Source of the DNA: Larimichthys crocea
Taxonomy: Eukaryota; Chordata; Actinopteri; Sciaenidae
Length of the DNA: 64,000 nt
NCBI RefSeq assembly: GCF_000972845.2
Contig: NC_040017.1
Location: forward strand, 20,718,742-20,782,741
Reading direction: 5' to 3'
Each line of letters starts with the position of its first letter. Positions within the stretch are counted from its first letter, which is position 1. Below are positions 11,887 through 24,562 of the stretch, piece by piece. Below the pieces are notes generated by a model. The model was given only the letters and a program-made list of their open reading frames with translations. It did not search any database and was not told the DNA's origin. Position numbers and translations under genes: made by a program.

Positions 11887-14800
11887 TAATAAGTCACTGT
11901 ATCAATTTCTCTGTCATGATGATTAAAAACTGCACCGTTCTTGAATCAACTTGAATTTTCTTACTTGAATTGCTCTCACAGGCGAGTGATGAGCTCCAAA
12001 CTACTATCGTCAGTCTGCAATGCTCCGTACCATTATAAGAGCACTTGCTGTCATAAGAGCACTAGTCAACTGTCAACTGCAGTGCAGTCAGTGAGACCAC
12101 AAGTTGAGTTATATTAGCCACCTTAAAGCCTTTTAACCACTGGACTAAATAATGCCCTGTTCGTCTTATAGTGCTGATGTTTTGCTGCCTATGTGTTTAT
12201 GGAAAACTGACATGTTTCAAAAAGCAGCTCACTCCATTCAGTCCAGGAGCTGAGTGATTCACTCACTCCACTTATTCCTGTCCTCCTCTCAGCATGCTAT
12301 TTCTCCTCTTCTCCAAGAGACCCATCTGTTGTTAGAAATGTATTTATTGATGACTATTTACTTCTTTTGGTTTGCTTTTGTGCCTCAATTTAGCCCCCCC
12401 CCACCCCAAGACTCATTCCAGCATTTCAATGACTTGGGCACTCCAAAGTGTTTGGCCTCCAATTCAGACGGCCTTGTAAAAAAAAAAAAAAAAAAAACCA
12501 TGATGGTGTGCCCACAGTATGTCTGGGAATGTAGAAACCTGGTTAATATTCTAACCAGCAACAGTAGAGTGAAATTTGAAAGCGGTCCTTTTAAAGTGGT
12601 TCATTTATCTTGTTTGTGGAGAGCTGGCCCACACTCTGACACAGAGAAAAGACTTACAAGGAAAATCCCAATCAGGCAACAGAAAGGCATTCGAAGGTTT
12701 TTGTACAGTCATTTGCTAAAAGTGAATTTACTTTTGTCCCTGCACACTTTGTCCTGCAGAAACAATTAAAGAGACATCTCCAGAACTGGTGGTAATTGTT
12801 ACGACAGAAGGTGTCTAAATCAGAAAAGTACAACATCCGCCTTATCGCCTCGTCAACAATAAGCCCACGATGATTGAAGCCATTCTTAAATTTCCAGGCT
12901 CGGCTACAAACAAAAGAAAGGTTTTGTCATAATTTGAATAAAATAAATTTGATATTGTAGATCACGAGATGGAACTGAAGTGGGGTGACAGCAAAGGTTG
13001 AAATTAACAGTGATGAAACACGCCGAGCAAATGAATGTCAAATTCTCTACCAGTGCAAAATGGCTTTAATGAAGTGAGACAATATCAATTAATGCGAGCG
13101 GGAGGAGGGACGAGGAGGAGCAGAGGGGGATACGTGAGGGGTGGCGAGGGATCAAGAACAGGAGACAATAAATTATGATAGCAAAGCAAAGGAGAGAGGT
13201 TTGATTTGAGAAAGATAGTGTACACTCCATTGCAAAGCTAAGGAGGTCAATTTGAGCATGACAACAAACAACCACATTTAATGATTTATCTGCCTAATCT
13301 GGCGCAGATCATTAGACGGAAGCCCCTGTACAACCAAAACAAGGCAAGCATGAAACATTCATAAATCTGTTTTCTTTAACAAAACAACACAACTCTCCCA
13401 TCTGCAACACTCGCTAAGTACGTTTGGCAGCTTACTGGGATTTATACAGTCACAGGAACGGATCCAAGATGTATATTTTTTCATTGAAGATTGCCAAAAC
13501 CTGCATATGCTATGCTAAGTCCTATTTATTGCCAACTTCCCCTCTTTTCTTTAGTTCGTCCTCGTGGAGAGTGGAAGGGTAAGCCATGTGTGATGAGCTG
13601 GTGATTGAATTTTCTTATTAACAGTGACTGATCAGGATGGGGATGTGGCAGCAGGCGGCAGGCTTTGAGGGAGAACCAGCCCAGCTGAGACAGCCTCACT
13701 GCTGCGAAGTCACCAGCAGGACAGACACACATATGGAGGAATGTCTTCTTTCCCGTGGAGTGAATTTTTTTGTGTGTCTTTAGACAACGGGAGTGTGCTA
13801 ACGCCGGAGCTTGTCACATAGGCTCTATTATAAATGAGCGTGGCTCGCCGGGGCAGATGGACCGAGCATGGGGCAGCTGGGTAATTTGGAGAGTTGTGGA
13901 AAGCGGTTTGTTGGCCCAGCTGTGTTAGTTGGGGTGGTAAAATGGGTTTGGGTTGCATGATAGAGTGTGTGTGTCCACACATACATGTCCACTGCTGTGC
14001 ATGTTTGCACATACTTCTGCAAGAACAGAAGCAGGGGCAGCTCATCTGAAATCCTTGATGTAGACAGGGGGAATAAACAGGCCTGGAACTGAAATGACAC
14101 TTCACTGAAATATTGATCATCCTCCGCAGCAGAGGGAGAATGCACAGAGTACAGACAGACACAAAGATAGATAGATGAAACAGAGTAATGCAGATATGAG
14201 GGAATAGGTTTCTCAACAAAACCTTCTGCCGGCGCTCAGCATTATATAAACATGTTTTCTTTCCTAAACTTTGAACCCCGCGCTGATATTTGCTGGGATG
14301 TCAATAGATGTTGCATAATTTATTCTGACTGATTCAGTGTTGACAACTCACATATGGAGGGTTTTTGATATGTAGTATAACTTTAAATAAATAAACGGAT
14401 AAGCAAACCACAATGCTGTAAAGGGAAATATAGCAGCTAGTCTGGCTGCTCCAAACAAGTAAATTATTCAGCTCACAATCAACTCACAATCTCAGCTACT
14501 ATGCACACATTCACACTGCAGGTGTAGGTAGGAACAAAGACGGAGGAGCTGCCGCATCATTCCTGTCATTTGTAAAACTTGTCACAGAGAACTCCTTAAA
14601 TTGTCATGAGAAACTGAGTGGCTTTTAACAAATCAATTAGCACTATCGCCCTGTGATCCAGCTGACTGAGGAGTGAGAGGGAAGGGAGGGAAAACTACAG
14701 GCGTTGGAAGGAGAGAGAGGACATGTGGAGGGAAGCGGAAAGAAAAAAAAAACCAAAAAAAAAAGGAGAGGCCTTTTGTTTTTCTTTTTCTCTGCCTCAC

Positions 14801-15072
14801 TCTAATTAGACAGGCCAGTGTGAGCTGAATCCCAATGGCAGGATGCAGGGAGTAACAGATGTAGAGAGGAGGAATGAAAAGCATAGAGGAGGGTTTACCG
14901 TGACACTAACCTGAGCTTACACAATAAAGAAAACTGCAAAGGCAAATATGGTCTCGTGCTGCAAGGTGGGTTGATAAAAACCTGGCATATATAAAACAGA
15001 CAGATGGGGGACGTTGAGATATGCCGGGTAAAAATAAGAAAAATAAGAAGGAAAAACAACTCATTGAACTTC
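11887..15072. other. Non-coding stretch with poly(A) and purine-rich tracts
   Basis: No gene recognised. It includes an A20 run at 12478-12497, a purine-rich tract around 13090-13220, a somewhat GC-richer part at about 13540-14110 where long minus-strand frames (up to 169 codons) look like chance, and a strongly purine-rich tract at about 14660-14780. The frames show no conserved motif. Confidence 0.45.
12478..12497. repeat. A20 homopolymer
   Basis: Uninterrupted A run. The sequence before it does not resemble a SINE, LINE or processed cDNA that I know, so it may be a simple expansion. Confidence 0.85.
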
Positions 15073-15099
15073 GTGTGTGTGTGTGTGTGTGTGTGTGTG
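15073..15099. repeat. (GT)13 microsatellite
   Basis: Pure GT run of 27 bases on the + strand, about 0.6 kb before a long CA array in the opposite sense. Confidence 0.92.
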
Positions 15100-15174
15100 A
15101 TAGCAGACAAAGGGTGATTTAGGAGAGATGCTGCAGAGTGCAGCAAGCAGTGGTTCCACACCCTGTCGGACTGT

Positions 15175-15273
15175 CAAAGACCTTGATACTCTGTTATTTT
15201 GTCTTTTCTGAGTGGCTGAACAACAAGACTGAATGACCTGTCTGGTTAAATAAAGGTTCAATTAAGTAATAAA
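15175..15273 (+). mobile_element. LINE-type 3' tail relic
   Basis: The stretch GAATGACCTG TCTGGTTAAA, then TAAAGGTTCAATTAAGTAATAAAG, matches the terminal motif of many fish non-LTR retrotransposons (CCTGGTTAAATAAAGGTT followed by short A/T repeats). Only the tail is recognisable. The sequence before it carries no readable reverse transcriptase. Reading direction is + strand. Confidence 0.45.
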
Positions 15274-15683
15274 GATGCATCATGAACACGTATGTTACCA
15301 TTTTGCATTTTTCCTACAATGTCTGCTCATGCCAATAAAAAGCATGATTAGGCAATCAGAAGACCTTGAAAACGCCGGTTCGTCCACCCTGCGATTAAAG
15401 TGTGGTTGAAGGTTAGGTAACGAAACCACTTGACTGAGGATAAGATTGTTGTACTGTAACGTGAAATGAAATGTGAAATGAAAGTGAGATATGAGACAAA
15501 TCTGGGCTTGAGTCATGCAGCTGTACACTCATCCACCTCAAACACTCTCGCTGTTTAAACATCACACTACTTCCTCTACTGCCACTTTTGCAGTTGAACG
15601 TAATGTTCAGTTCCAAATTAGTTGCATAAGAATTCAATTTGCAGACTGGAGACAGGTTGCAGTGGACTTTTTTTTTTTTTAAA

Positions 15684-15688
<5 letters not shown>

Positions 15689-15758
<70 letters not shown>
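15689..15758. repeat. (CA)35 microsatellite
   Basis: Seventy bases of uninterrupted CA, the longest pure simple repeat in the window, preceded by a T13 run at 15668-15680 and AAACCACC. Its purity suggests high length variability. The His/Thr and Cys/Val frames through it are artefacts. Confidence 0.95.
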
Positions 15759-15759
<1 letters not shown>

Positions 15760-17960
15760 GGCAATATCACAAATTGACAATCAGTATACTCCATTTTGAA
15801 GACTCTCTAAAAGTTCTTTGTTTCAGAGCAGCTGGAGGGTAGGACGACTTACTATGCTGGAGTGTAATTAAATAACCCTGGACCAAATTAAGCCAATAAC
15901 ACAGCAACCAGTGCAGGCAATATTTACATGGAATTATCTGGTGTTATAATCACTTCAGTGCAATTCTGCTTTATTGTCAAAAAAAAAACAAAAAACATAA
16001 TTGATTGAATTGGTGGCTCTATAATTTAGAAGTATTGATAATGCTATAAACTCTGCCAAGATACTATTAAAAATGACAATGTAAGACATCAGATGAAAGA
16101 TGTGAAGATACCGTGCTATCAGCAGTGCCTCGCGTGTGAGACAAATAAACCTTTGAATCCTCAGACGTGTGAGCCTTTTGTGACTTCTTAATGAGTGACA
16201 ACCTGCTCTGCTCTTTAGAAGCAAGCCTGTAAATGTTGCTGTCAGCTGTGTCAGGTTTCAGCACAACTGGAGTAGGTATGAAAAAGCATCTCCACAGAAT
16301 ATTTGGGGAACAAATGGATTATATACCTCGAGCTCAGCCTCAACGTCATAGGCCAGATTTGTTATTCTGCAGGATTTTAAATGTCTTCCTCCGAGCTCTT
16401 AAAAAATGGCAACACGGGGCAATTTTTTTAGAGTGCTGAGAAGAGGATTTCCAAACTGATAAATTTAACCTGCTTTCACCTCAACACTATCAAAGCAATA
16501 TTCAAATCAAAGGTTTCAATACTAATACTCGAAATATGAATCATCACAAGGCAAACCATACATGTTATGAAAAAAGAGCAGGCCAACTCGTATATTTCTA
16601 ATGACAGGAGAGAATCTCGTACAGCTTTTACAGCTTAGTACAATGGGCGCTTACCGAGATCTAAGGTGCCTTCATCAAATATTGAGCAGCGTTTCAGACG
16701 CCACTGTCAGGCTGTGATTGAGAATAGCACGCTTGAAAGTGAGATAATCCATCAACACATTTGAACCTGCAAACACTGATGACCCATTTTCTTTTGACAC
16801 CTATTTCAACACTTCAGTCGAAAGATGCATTATTAACAACATTTATCTTTCACTTCCTGAGCTTGTGGGTGCAATGTGTCCATATTTATGTGTGAAGTGT
16901 CTGTTTAACAAAGAGAAAAAAACCTGAGACCCACGACAACAAAGAGATAATGATGCTGTCGCTGTCCAGACGATTCCAGACATACACATTATTTAAGTTA
17001 ACAAAATATAAACTGTAAAATATTATGAAACTGTAAGGCCCTTTCATCTCACACAACGCTCACATTTGAAAAAAATGTATTTCTTTCATGTAAGTACTAG
17101 GTTGTCGTGCTTACACGTGGTGCCTACAATAGCTTTAGAATGGCACTGAAGGCCATATACCATCACAGCATTAAACAGACTTGTTTAATGGTGCGTTTTT
17201 GTCTAAATCCTGTCTCTAAATGGAGGCCAGCAAGCCTTGACACTGTTCTGGAAATTTCCTGGAAGCCCCCCCACTATGAAACATGGCCACTGTGGATAAT
17301 CCATCTGATTCAAGTTTTTTCAGGAGCTGTAATTAAATTTCCTAACGATCGAGGCACTATAACAGAGGGGGATTGGACACTGAGTGGAATTGAAGTTCAG
17401 AGGAGCGAGACCTCTATAATGAAGCTTATTCATTTAAAGCATATAGCACGCTACCAAGAAGTGCTATCTCACTTTCCCCTGTAGTCGCCAAAAAAAGAAT
17501 GATATAATGTACTGTATGTGGCAGCAGCAATAATCCAGTTTAATATGAATCCTGGTGCACATCACCAAGACGCAACACATGTTTTTTTAATGAGCGAAGC
17601 AATCGTGATTCAGGTCCATGTGTATGAGATTGTTAATTTCAATTACAGGATACATTAGTATCCAACTCAGCTCTCTCTCTTTCCTCTTTGGGGAAATTTT
17701 TAGAGCTCCACTATATTAGGGAGTATAACTGTGTTAAGTTAGGTGCGTCTGCAATCAAGATCAGCAGCACGGAGCTACACCAATTAAGGAAGAGACAATA
17801 GATTGAAAAGCTCTGAAGATGAAAAACTGCAAATGCTGCAAATGATGTTTGGATTGTTTGAGCTGTGTCCTTGGCTTGCACACATTTTTATTTAAAGGAT
17901 GATACTGTATACTGGTTCTTGTCTTGTTCAGTGAAGGTAAAATGGATAATTTGTTGAAAA
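15759..17960. other. Non-coding stretch
   Basis: Unique sequence. A 125-codon plus-strand frame at 17107-17484 has no family resemblance. The block at 17250-17460 (GCTGTAATTAAATTTCC, ACGATCGAGGC) looks more like a conserved non-coding element than an exon. No repeat recognised apart from short A runs. Confidence 0.4.
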
Positions 17961-18350
17961 CCTGCAGTCATGCACACATTGTACCAGACAACGCAGGAAA
18001 AGAAAAGCTTGAAGGCAAAGCTCTCAATCTGCCAGGTGATCTATATTCTACACCTTACCCACTGCCACAAGCTCTGGTTAGTGACTGAGAGGATAAGATT
18101 GATCCTTAGGGACAGGGTGAGGGGCTCAGGCTAGAACGGCTGCTCCTTAGTATTAAAAAAGTGCGAATTGAGGTGGGTCAGGCGTCTGATTAAAAGTCCT
18201 AACAGGTGCCTTTGGTTGGAGGGCATGTCTGACTGGGGAAAGACTGACTGGGAGGAGACCTATGAAAGACCCAGATCAAACTAAAGTAGATTAAATATTG
18301 CCACATCTTAGTACACCCTCGGATCCTCAGCTGCTTCTACAATCCATACA
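17961..18350 (+). pseudogene. LINE fragment A: reverse transcriptase C-terminal region, decayed
   Basis: The DNA follows, piece by piece, a common teleost non-LTR retrotransposon. In order: GCAGTCATGCACACATTGTA, a KAKLS-coding stretch (GGCAAAGCTCTCAATCTGCC), ACCTTACCCACTGCCACAAG then CTCTGGTTAGTGAC (the TYGHELWVVT region), CTTAGGGACAGGGTGAG (the LRDRVR region), GAATTGAGGTGGGTCAGGCG (the QLRWFGHL region) and ACACCCTCGGATCCTCAG near its end. Frames are broken and it cannot be active. By its tail and these motifs it belongs with RTE/Rex-type elements, but the clade is uncertain. It precedes a second copy (18381-18945) that contains earlier parts of the same element. Confidence 0.68.
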
Positions 18351-18380
18351 TACTCAGCTTTTGCTTAAAGCGCATCCTAC

Positions 18381-18945
18381 AGAATGTGCTAATAATCTGG
18401 ATTGAGCTGGGATGGCTGTTTGCAGATGATGCCATCCTTCTGGCTTAACAGGACTTTGATCTTCACTGTGTACTGGCCCATTTTGTAGCCAAGTGTGATG
18501 AGTGAAGATGAGCATTGGCACTTAATAGTGGGAGGCTTTCTGGTTTCTCCATCCACATGAAAAGGGAGATAACATGTCTTCAAAGTCTTACTCGTGCGTG
18601 ACAGTAAGAAGGATCATGGGATTAATGGAGGGTCTCAGCCGCACTTTTTGCAGGTGTTACGCTGGGATATAGGTATGAAAGAAAGTGTGGGCCACAGATC
18701 AAGGATTTTAATCTTCTGCTGTTGGATGGCATTGGTCATCTACGGTTACGAGATTTGGGATGAAGGGAATGAATGAAGAATTAAATAGCAGGTTTCTCTG
18801 CAGGTTGACTGGCATAATTCTGTATGATGAAATGAGGACGCACATAATAAGAAGTATAGAAGTTGTTGGAGAAATGAGCATCTGGACTGTTCCCTACCGG
18901 CACCGTAAAAAGATTACTGGCTAGAAGATGGATGGATTAATGGGT
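18381..18945 (+). pseudogene. LINE fragment B: reverse transcriptase with FADD box, to the 3' tail
   Basis: CTGTTTGCAGATGATGCC then ATCCTTCTGGCTT encodes LFADDAILLA, the catalytic FADD box of reverse transcriptase. It continues with TTTTGTAGCCAAGTGTGATG, a second version of the TYGHELW region (ATCTACGGTTACGAGATTTG), AGGTTTCTCTGCAGG (the FLRRV region) and ends in AGAAGATGGATGGATTAATGG, the GATG-type tail of this kind of element. It overlaps fragment A in consensus content, so A and B are two copies and not one rearranged copy. There are many stops and indels, and the palm and finger regions upstream of FADD are missing. Confidence 0.7.
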
Positions 18946-21790
18946 ACACGAATGGAAAAAGGAAATATGAGCTGGAAACATCCACACAGCCACTTTTACA
19001 ATTGCTACAGCAAGACTGAAAAACATCAACATGAGGGCTTTGGAGTGGCAACAAATGGCTCAACTCCCTAATCTTTAGTGTAATGCTATTATTATTGGTG
19101 ACATGGTGTCAGCTCAAAAGCCATGATATTGTGCATCAAAGAGTCATTTTGTGTTCATATTGCACAATTGGATGGGGAGAGAGCAGCGTGCTTCGAAAAA
19201 AAAGAAAACAAAATTAATCTAACGAGCTTTTGCTTGTTAAGTACGTGCTCTGTCTCCAGCTGAATGACAATGACGAGGCATCCGCTTACCACGATACACA
19301 TTCCATTGTGAATAAATGAATATGTGAGCACACTGCAAAACAAAAGGAAAATGGTGGAATTAATTCAATGAAATGAAAAACCTGCATTGCCAGATAAGGC
19401 ATACGGCTTTCCTGCTGAGGTATAAAATATGACAGCGTTTGTTGAGCTGCATGGATACGGTGGCTGAGTCTACATGTGACAATCTGTCCATGCAGCGTCC
19501 ACTGTGGTAGGCTTGTAGCTCCGGCCAGAGTTTCTTGCATCATTAATTCAGCATCTCCCTGGCGCTGTGTTTTGGCTGCTTCCTCTGCATATGGGCAAAG
19601 TAAATGCCAGGACAGACAGAGGTCAGAGAGCACAGACAAACAAAAAAAAAAATCTAACTTGTTTTCACATTTGCATACATCCATGATTTGCCTTGGAGAA
19701 AAATATTTTTTTTGCATTTGGGATCCATAAAGTAAAGCCATGTAAATATATGCTATGCTCTGCTCTGAAAAGCGTAGGCGTGGCTAGGAGCTTAAGAATA
19801 AATATGTACTTGTATGTATCTACTCCAACTACAGTGAGAAAGATCAGAGAGGGAAGCCATACCAAGATCCGTGTTCAGCCAGACCCACAGCAGTGCATCA
19901 GAGCCAGCGGCTGCTCAGAGGGTGGGAGGCAGCACGTCCAGCTCCAGCAAGGCCACTTGGCTATCAGGGCAGCTAAAACAGGCACAGTGCTTGGCATCGA
20001 GCTACAAAGAGGCTAGGCCTGCAGGGGGAGTCCTGTTTGATGGGGACGTGATAAAGACGGATTGTCACCCTGCCAATTACCTCTGAGTCATAAAGCAGCA
20101 ACAAGGGTTGAAAGTGGGCAAGCTGTAGAAAAAAATAGCAGCAAGACAGAAAGAGCTGGATGGTTAGAGTATAAGCAGCAATGAGTAACTATGAATGCTG
20201 GGTAATTGGATGAGCGAGCTCTTGATGAGAACGAGAGGATTTTGCTCAAAGCTAAGGAAGACATTTCCCACTGCCAAATGGGTTTATTTCCTAAACTCTA
20301 AACTCTCCTGGGCCATTGATGGAGGTCTTGAATTTTGGTCTGACCGTTGTCACAAACAGCACTGAAACTGTTACAAAATGCTGCTGTGAGGGCAGTAGGG
20401 CAGCATGTAGAGACTTGTAGTATCCATACTCCATGGAGACAACAAGAAAAGAGAGGGCAAGAGTTTACAGTTTGTGACTTATCCACTGGACAAGCTTTGG
20501 CAGCATCCCCAAAGCAGGCTGTATTGCCTGAATGAGCTCATATGGTGACCAAGATGGAAAGAATCCTTATCGCATGGTGTAAACAAAGCCAGCTTGTGCT
20601 GTGTAAAAGCGGAAACAAATTACTTTTCATGGACAAATTAAACTGATATGAGGTTAACAGTGAGACCTTGGCAATTTTTATCCACATAAAAACATACACA
20701 GGACTTTTATATGACCAAAGCGAAGAACAATTGATGGCCCTACAGGACATGCAGAGTAAATATGTTGACAAGCAGCGGCTAAAGTGAACAAACTGCCAGC
20801 CACAATTTGAAGAGAAATACCCATTATGAGAACTTAAGAAGGTTGAAATTGATTTTTCTTTTTGTATGACTGATTTTCCTCACTGTACACTGATGACTCA
20901 ATAATATATTCTAAAAGGAAAAAAAAAAAGCAGCATGGAAAGGCAAAAGGCTCAAATGGGAAGAGCATGCAAGAGGCCACATTAAAATGCAGCTCGGCAA
21001 ATACTCATTATTTTTACACTTGTACAGTCAAAGAGGAGGAAGAAACTCTGCATTATACGAGGGTAACACTTCAGATTAGTGGACTGAAAAGGCGAAAAAT
21101 AAATAAATAAAAGAGTGAATTTGAATGTATTCTATGGCTCTCTGTTCTTCCCTCTGAAGTGTTTCCAGTATGAAGGGAAGGTACATGGAAAAGGTATTTA
21201 AGCATGACAGTGGAGCTGGAATTAGTTAAAGCTACAAAACACTGCTGTCAGAATTCCTTCTGCTCAGTCACACAGCTTTAAGCCGGGCCTGCGAGTGACC
21301 TTGAATACATACATATATGTATGAACACATGGGAGGCGATATAGAAATATTTACATTTAGATACACTGGTGGTCCACTCTGGCTTATTCTCATATCCCAT
21401 GTCTCAAGTTGCCACAACTTCAACATTTCATTTCTCAAGTGTCAACTGTACACGGAGAACGCCGTTCACGTGTATCACTTGTGATTACCTGAACCATAAA
21501 CAAGAGGTTTTTTCCAGAGTGAGATGTTCAGGAAAACATGTTCAGATTGTGATTCCACAGAGACTGATAACAAATCTCTCGAGTGTCTCCAGGTCTAAAA
21601 TGGAGCTGTTTAGCACTTAGATGCATAAAAGGGATAAAAGATGCTTTACAATATCTACAATATCAAATAAATGATACCTTTTCATGTTTGACGAATCAGT
21701 CTTTTATCTCCCCTTCGTTGCTCAATATGTATGTAAGAAATTGGATACTACCACAAGAGGGCTCTTGTTTAATTTCTACACATAGTGGAT
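18946..21790. other. Non-coding stretch
   Basis: Mostly unique. It includes a possible L2-type reverse transcriptase scrap near 20349 (listed separately), a GC-richer patch at 19860-20090 with a conserved-looking end (GTGATAAAGACGGATTGTCA), and A-rich runs at 19640-19650 and 20920-20930. The 151-codon minus frame at 19286-19741 resembles no protein I know. Confidence 0.4.
20349..20400 (+). pseudogene. Possible L2-type LINE reverse transcriptase scrap
   Basis: The plus frame reads SQTALKLLQNAAVRAV, close to the LQLVQNAAARVL-type motif found after the catalytic region of L2/CR1 reverse transcriptases, with a GL-coding stretch just before it as expected. Neither flank extends the match, so this may be a short fossil or a coincidence. 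Confidence 0.28.
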
Positions 21791-22224
21791 TTAAAGGAGA
21801 ACTCTAACAATTCTTAACTCCATTTGTTTACAGGTCTTGGAGAGTACTGTGTGAAAAGGTTGTATATGTGGCTCCAGAGGGAGCTGTATGACATCTGATG
21901 AATTGACTCTAGTGATGTCACTTGAGTCAGCATTGGTTGGGGCTGAAGGCGTTTAAAAATGAAATAAAATCTGTCACGCACAGTTAAAAATATATGAGCT
22001 TACCAGAACTCTGCAGCCCACTCCTCATCTCTTTAGCATTTGAAGTTAGTGGCGTAATACACCCTGCTGGTGGCCATGTTGCAGTGTGGGTAGTTTAGGC
22101 ACCAGGTTTTTCCAACGAAGATGAACGGGTGGAATAAATACACAGTTCTGCTGCATAGATTTTAATACGTAAATGTGACAATGATACAAATGTGCAATGC
22201 TAAATCTGTAGAGTGCTCTTTTAA
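21791..22224. mobile_element. Second TTAA-ended MITE family
   Basis: Begins TTAAAGGAGAACTCTA and ends TAGAGTGCTCTTTTAA. The ends are imperfect inverted repeats with TTAA at both termini. The inside contains TGTGGCTCCAGAGGGAGCTG, TGACTCTAGTGATGTCACTT and CTGGTGGCCATGTTGCAGTG, which I recognise from a dispersed percomorph repeat. Its 434 bases hold no reading frame of note. The sequence is unrelated inside to the 9016 element, but both share TTAA followed by AAAG/GAGC-like ends, so a common piggyBac-type mobiliser is plausible though not shown. Confidence 0.6.
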
Positions 22225-24562
22225 GGAATCATTTATAATGCAGGGCATCAGTAGGAAAAAATAAGAATTATAAATATTAAGTATTAAAGTTTATTCTTGA
22301 CCTTGGAAAGTAGAAGTAGTTTCAACACTAGAAGCAGTTAGGCGGTTTGAGCTTCTTCCAGTTTTTCAATTGCATCTCGCTGTGTTCTCTTTAGGAGATG
22401 ATTCATCTCTGAAATTATTATTTATTAATTAATATTTATTAAGTCAACTTTGTAAATTAGTTTTCATATCACAAAGAACCTCCTGCATTGGCATTCTTTA
22501 TTTAAATGGACTGCTTAAGATGTAAACAGTTATATTTTGGATATTTGAATGACACATTAAAAGATTCGGACATAAATTCACATTTCAAACAATGAATGAC
22601 AGTTTACTTTATAATTGAAAACATATATACAAATATATGTAAGGAGACTGTAGGCTTCAGTTATGTGTAACTCTAAGGTGAAAGTCTGAAGATGGCCTCC
22701 TTACAAGGTGATTTAATGCATTATTTAGAGCTGTAGGCACCGATGCGCTCTATTTCTCTTTACCTCTGCCATTTTAAAACATTTACCCAGAGAAAGTTGA
22801 CTGCCCTTACACATATTTACACCTGGGACCTGCATGGTGCGACTACCTCTGCTATTAGTCACCGTGCCACTTTGAGGCGATTGTGGGTTCACTGCTTTTC
22901 TCAAAGGATCATTAACGATGACTGTCAGAGCAGGGAAGAATGCTCTCTGTTTACCACTGTCCCCTTTAGTCTTTTATCAGCTCATCAGGGGACATTAACC
23001 TTCCTCTGTTGACAAGTCCAGCTCCTATTGCTGCTTCGCCACTTCATGGCTCAACCATCAAATTTTGAATTAACAGCATGTGCACTGATATTGTATAATG
23101 TCATTGTTTTTACCTCCCAAGCGCACATTTCCTTGAAATTATTGTCTCCACATCTGATAAGTTTTAGTCTGGTCCGGGTCACCGAAGACATAAATCAGTT
23201 TATGTTATCTGCCTAATGTTGCTCATTAAGACTTGCATTAACACTATCATGCAGCTGAAACAATGGAAAGCATCAATGACTACAGATACAAGCTTTCACA
23301 AGCTTTACTCTGTACTTTTTCTCTCACTTGCCAATGGCTTTCCTCTCTGTCCCTTATCCCTGTGTACTATGTATCATGCCATATCATGCTTTCTCAGTTC
23401 ACTCTCAGACCACCAGCCGCTACATTAACCTTGCACATTGTGAAAGCAAAAATCCTCCGTAAAAATACGCTGGGAGGTCTCAAGGGGTGAAAGGCCATTA
23501 AGTGGTCTACAAGGAGTCTTAAACTCTGCCACCCTCTGCCTCATATGCCTGCCTGATGCTGCACTCCCACAAGTCCATTACAAAAGAAGAAGGGGCATTG
23601 CAGATACCACAAGCTTTTTACTCCAGGTCCCAGAAGAGAGCTTTACACTTTCAAGATCTTCACAAGCCACTGACCACAGAGTCCACCAATACTTGTGTAA
23701 AGGCATGTCAAAACAGGACCCTTTAAACTATTTACTGTATGACTGCAGAGCAGATTTCAAGGAGTAAACATTTACAGTATATGGATTGTGGGTTGCACGG
23801 AGATGCCGTACCAACCTAGAGGTAAAACTCTCTTTTTGATAATATCCATGTCATTTTGTCCGGTCTGTATTGTTGCTCGTGGAGGAAACTGCTACTTTCC
23901 CTTCGACTGCAGTCCTGCCTGTCACAGCCTTCCATTGTTGTCAAAAATTAATTAGAAACAGTACACAGACGCACACTGCAGCTTAGACTGAGGTAACCTA
24001 TCATGTTGGAAAAACACGTGTAGCTACTGCAGCTCAACTCTGCAGTGGTTTTCAAGTTACAGACCTTTGCAAAGAAAATCTACCTCGCTTGTGTTTTCTC
24101 TATTATAGATTGCATTAGTTCAGGCAGCACTATGTCTCTGTAGCAGCTTCTAATGGATTTTTGACAACAATAGAGTCTGTGATGTCTGTAAAGAGGATTT
24201 AGTAGTAATAATGGTGGTATTGGGAGAAAAAAAGTGTATTATTCTTGAAGCTTTATTGTATGTATAGAACATACAGTACATGTCTGTATAATGTGGAAGA
24301 ACCAACATACTGTATATAGTGAAAATTAATGTTCATTGAATTAAAATACTGTTGTTTTTGTTGAGTTTTGTTTAAGGGTGTGTTTTATTTTGCTTATAAT
24401 TTACTTACTTTTGTCTCCTACTAATGTACAACACATAGTTTCCATTTCTTGTTAGGAAACTCTTGAAAGGACTTGTATGCTTTATTAGATTTTGTATCTA
24501 GATTTTGGTAGTTTATGAAAATATATGATAGGCTAAGATTTATATAAATATAAAACATGGAA
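22225..24562. other. Non-coding stretch, AT-rich
   Basis: No gene or repeat family recognised. AT-rich blocks with TTTATTAATTAATATTTATTAAG around 22420-22445 and ATATATAC-type runs near 22620. The scattered frames of 60 to 90 codons have no motif. Confidence 0.45.

Noticed and set aside
12254..12769. 171-codon plus-strand open frame
   Set aside because: It reads through an A20 run (poly-Lys) and a C run, so it is a composition artefact. There is no motif and no splice context.
13710..14219. 169-codon minus-strand open frame
   Set aside because: It overlaps other frames in a slightly GC-richer patch, has no recognisable domain, and is within what chance can give.
15413..15757. Cys-Val and Thr-His repeat proteins read from CA/GT arrays here and at 28853-29177, 43123-43323, 54331-54561 and 56211-56507
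   Set aside because: These are dinucleotide or hexanucleotide repeats read as codons. They are not genes.
17107..17484. 125-codon plus-strand frame
   Set aside because: No family resemblance and no clear splice sites. The sequence looks more like non-coding conserved DNA.
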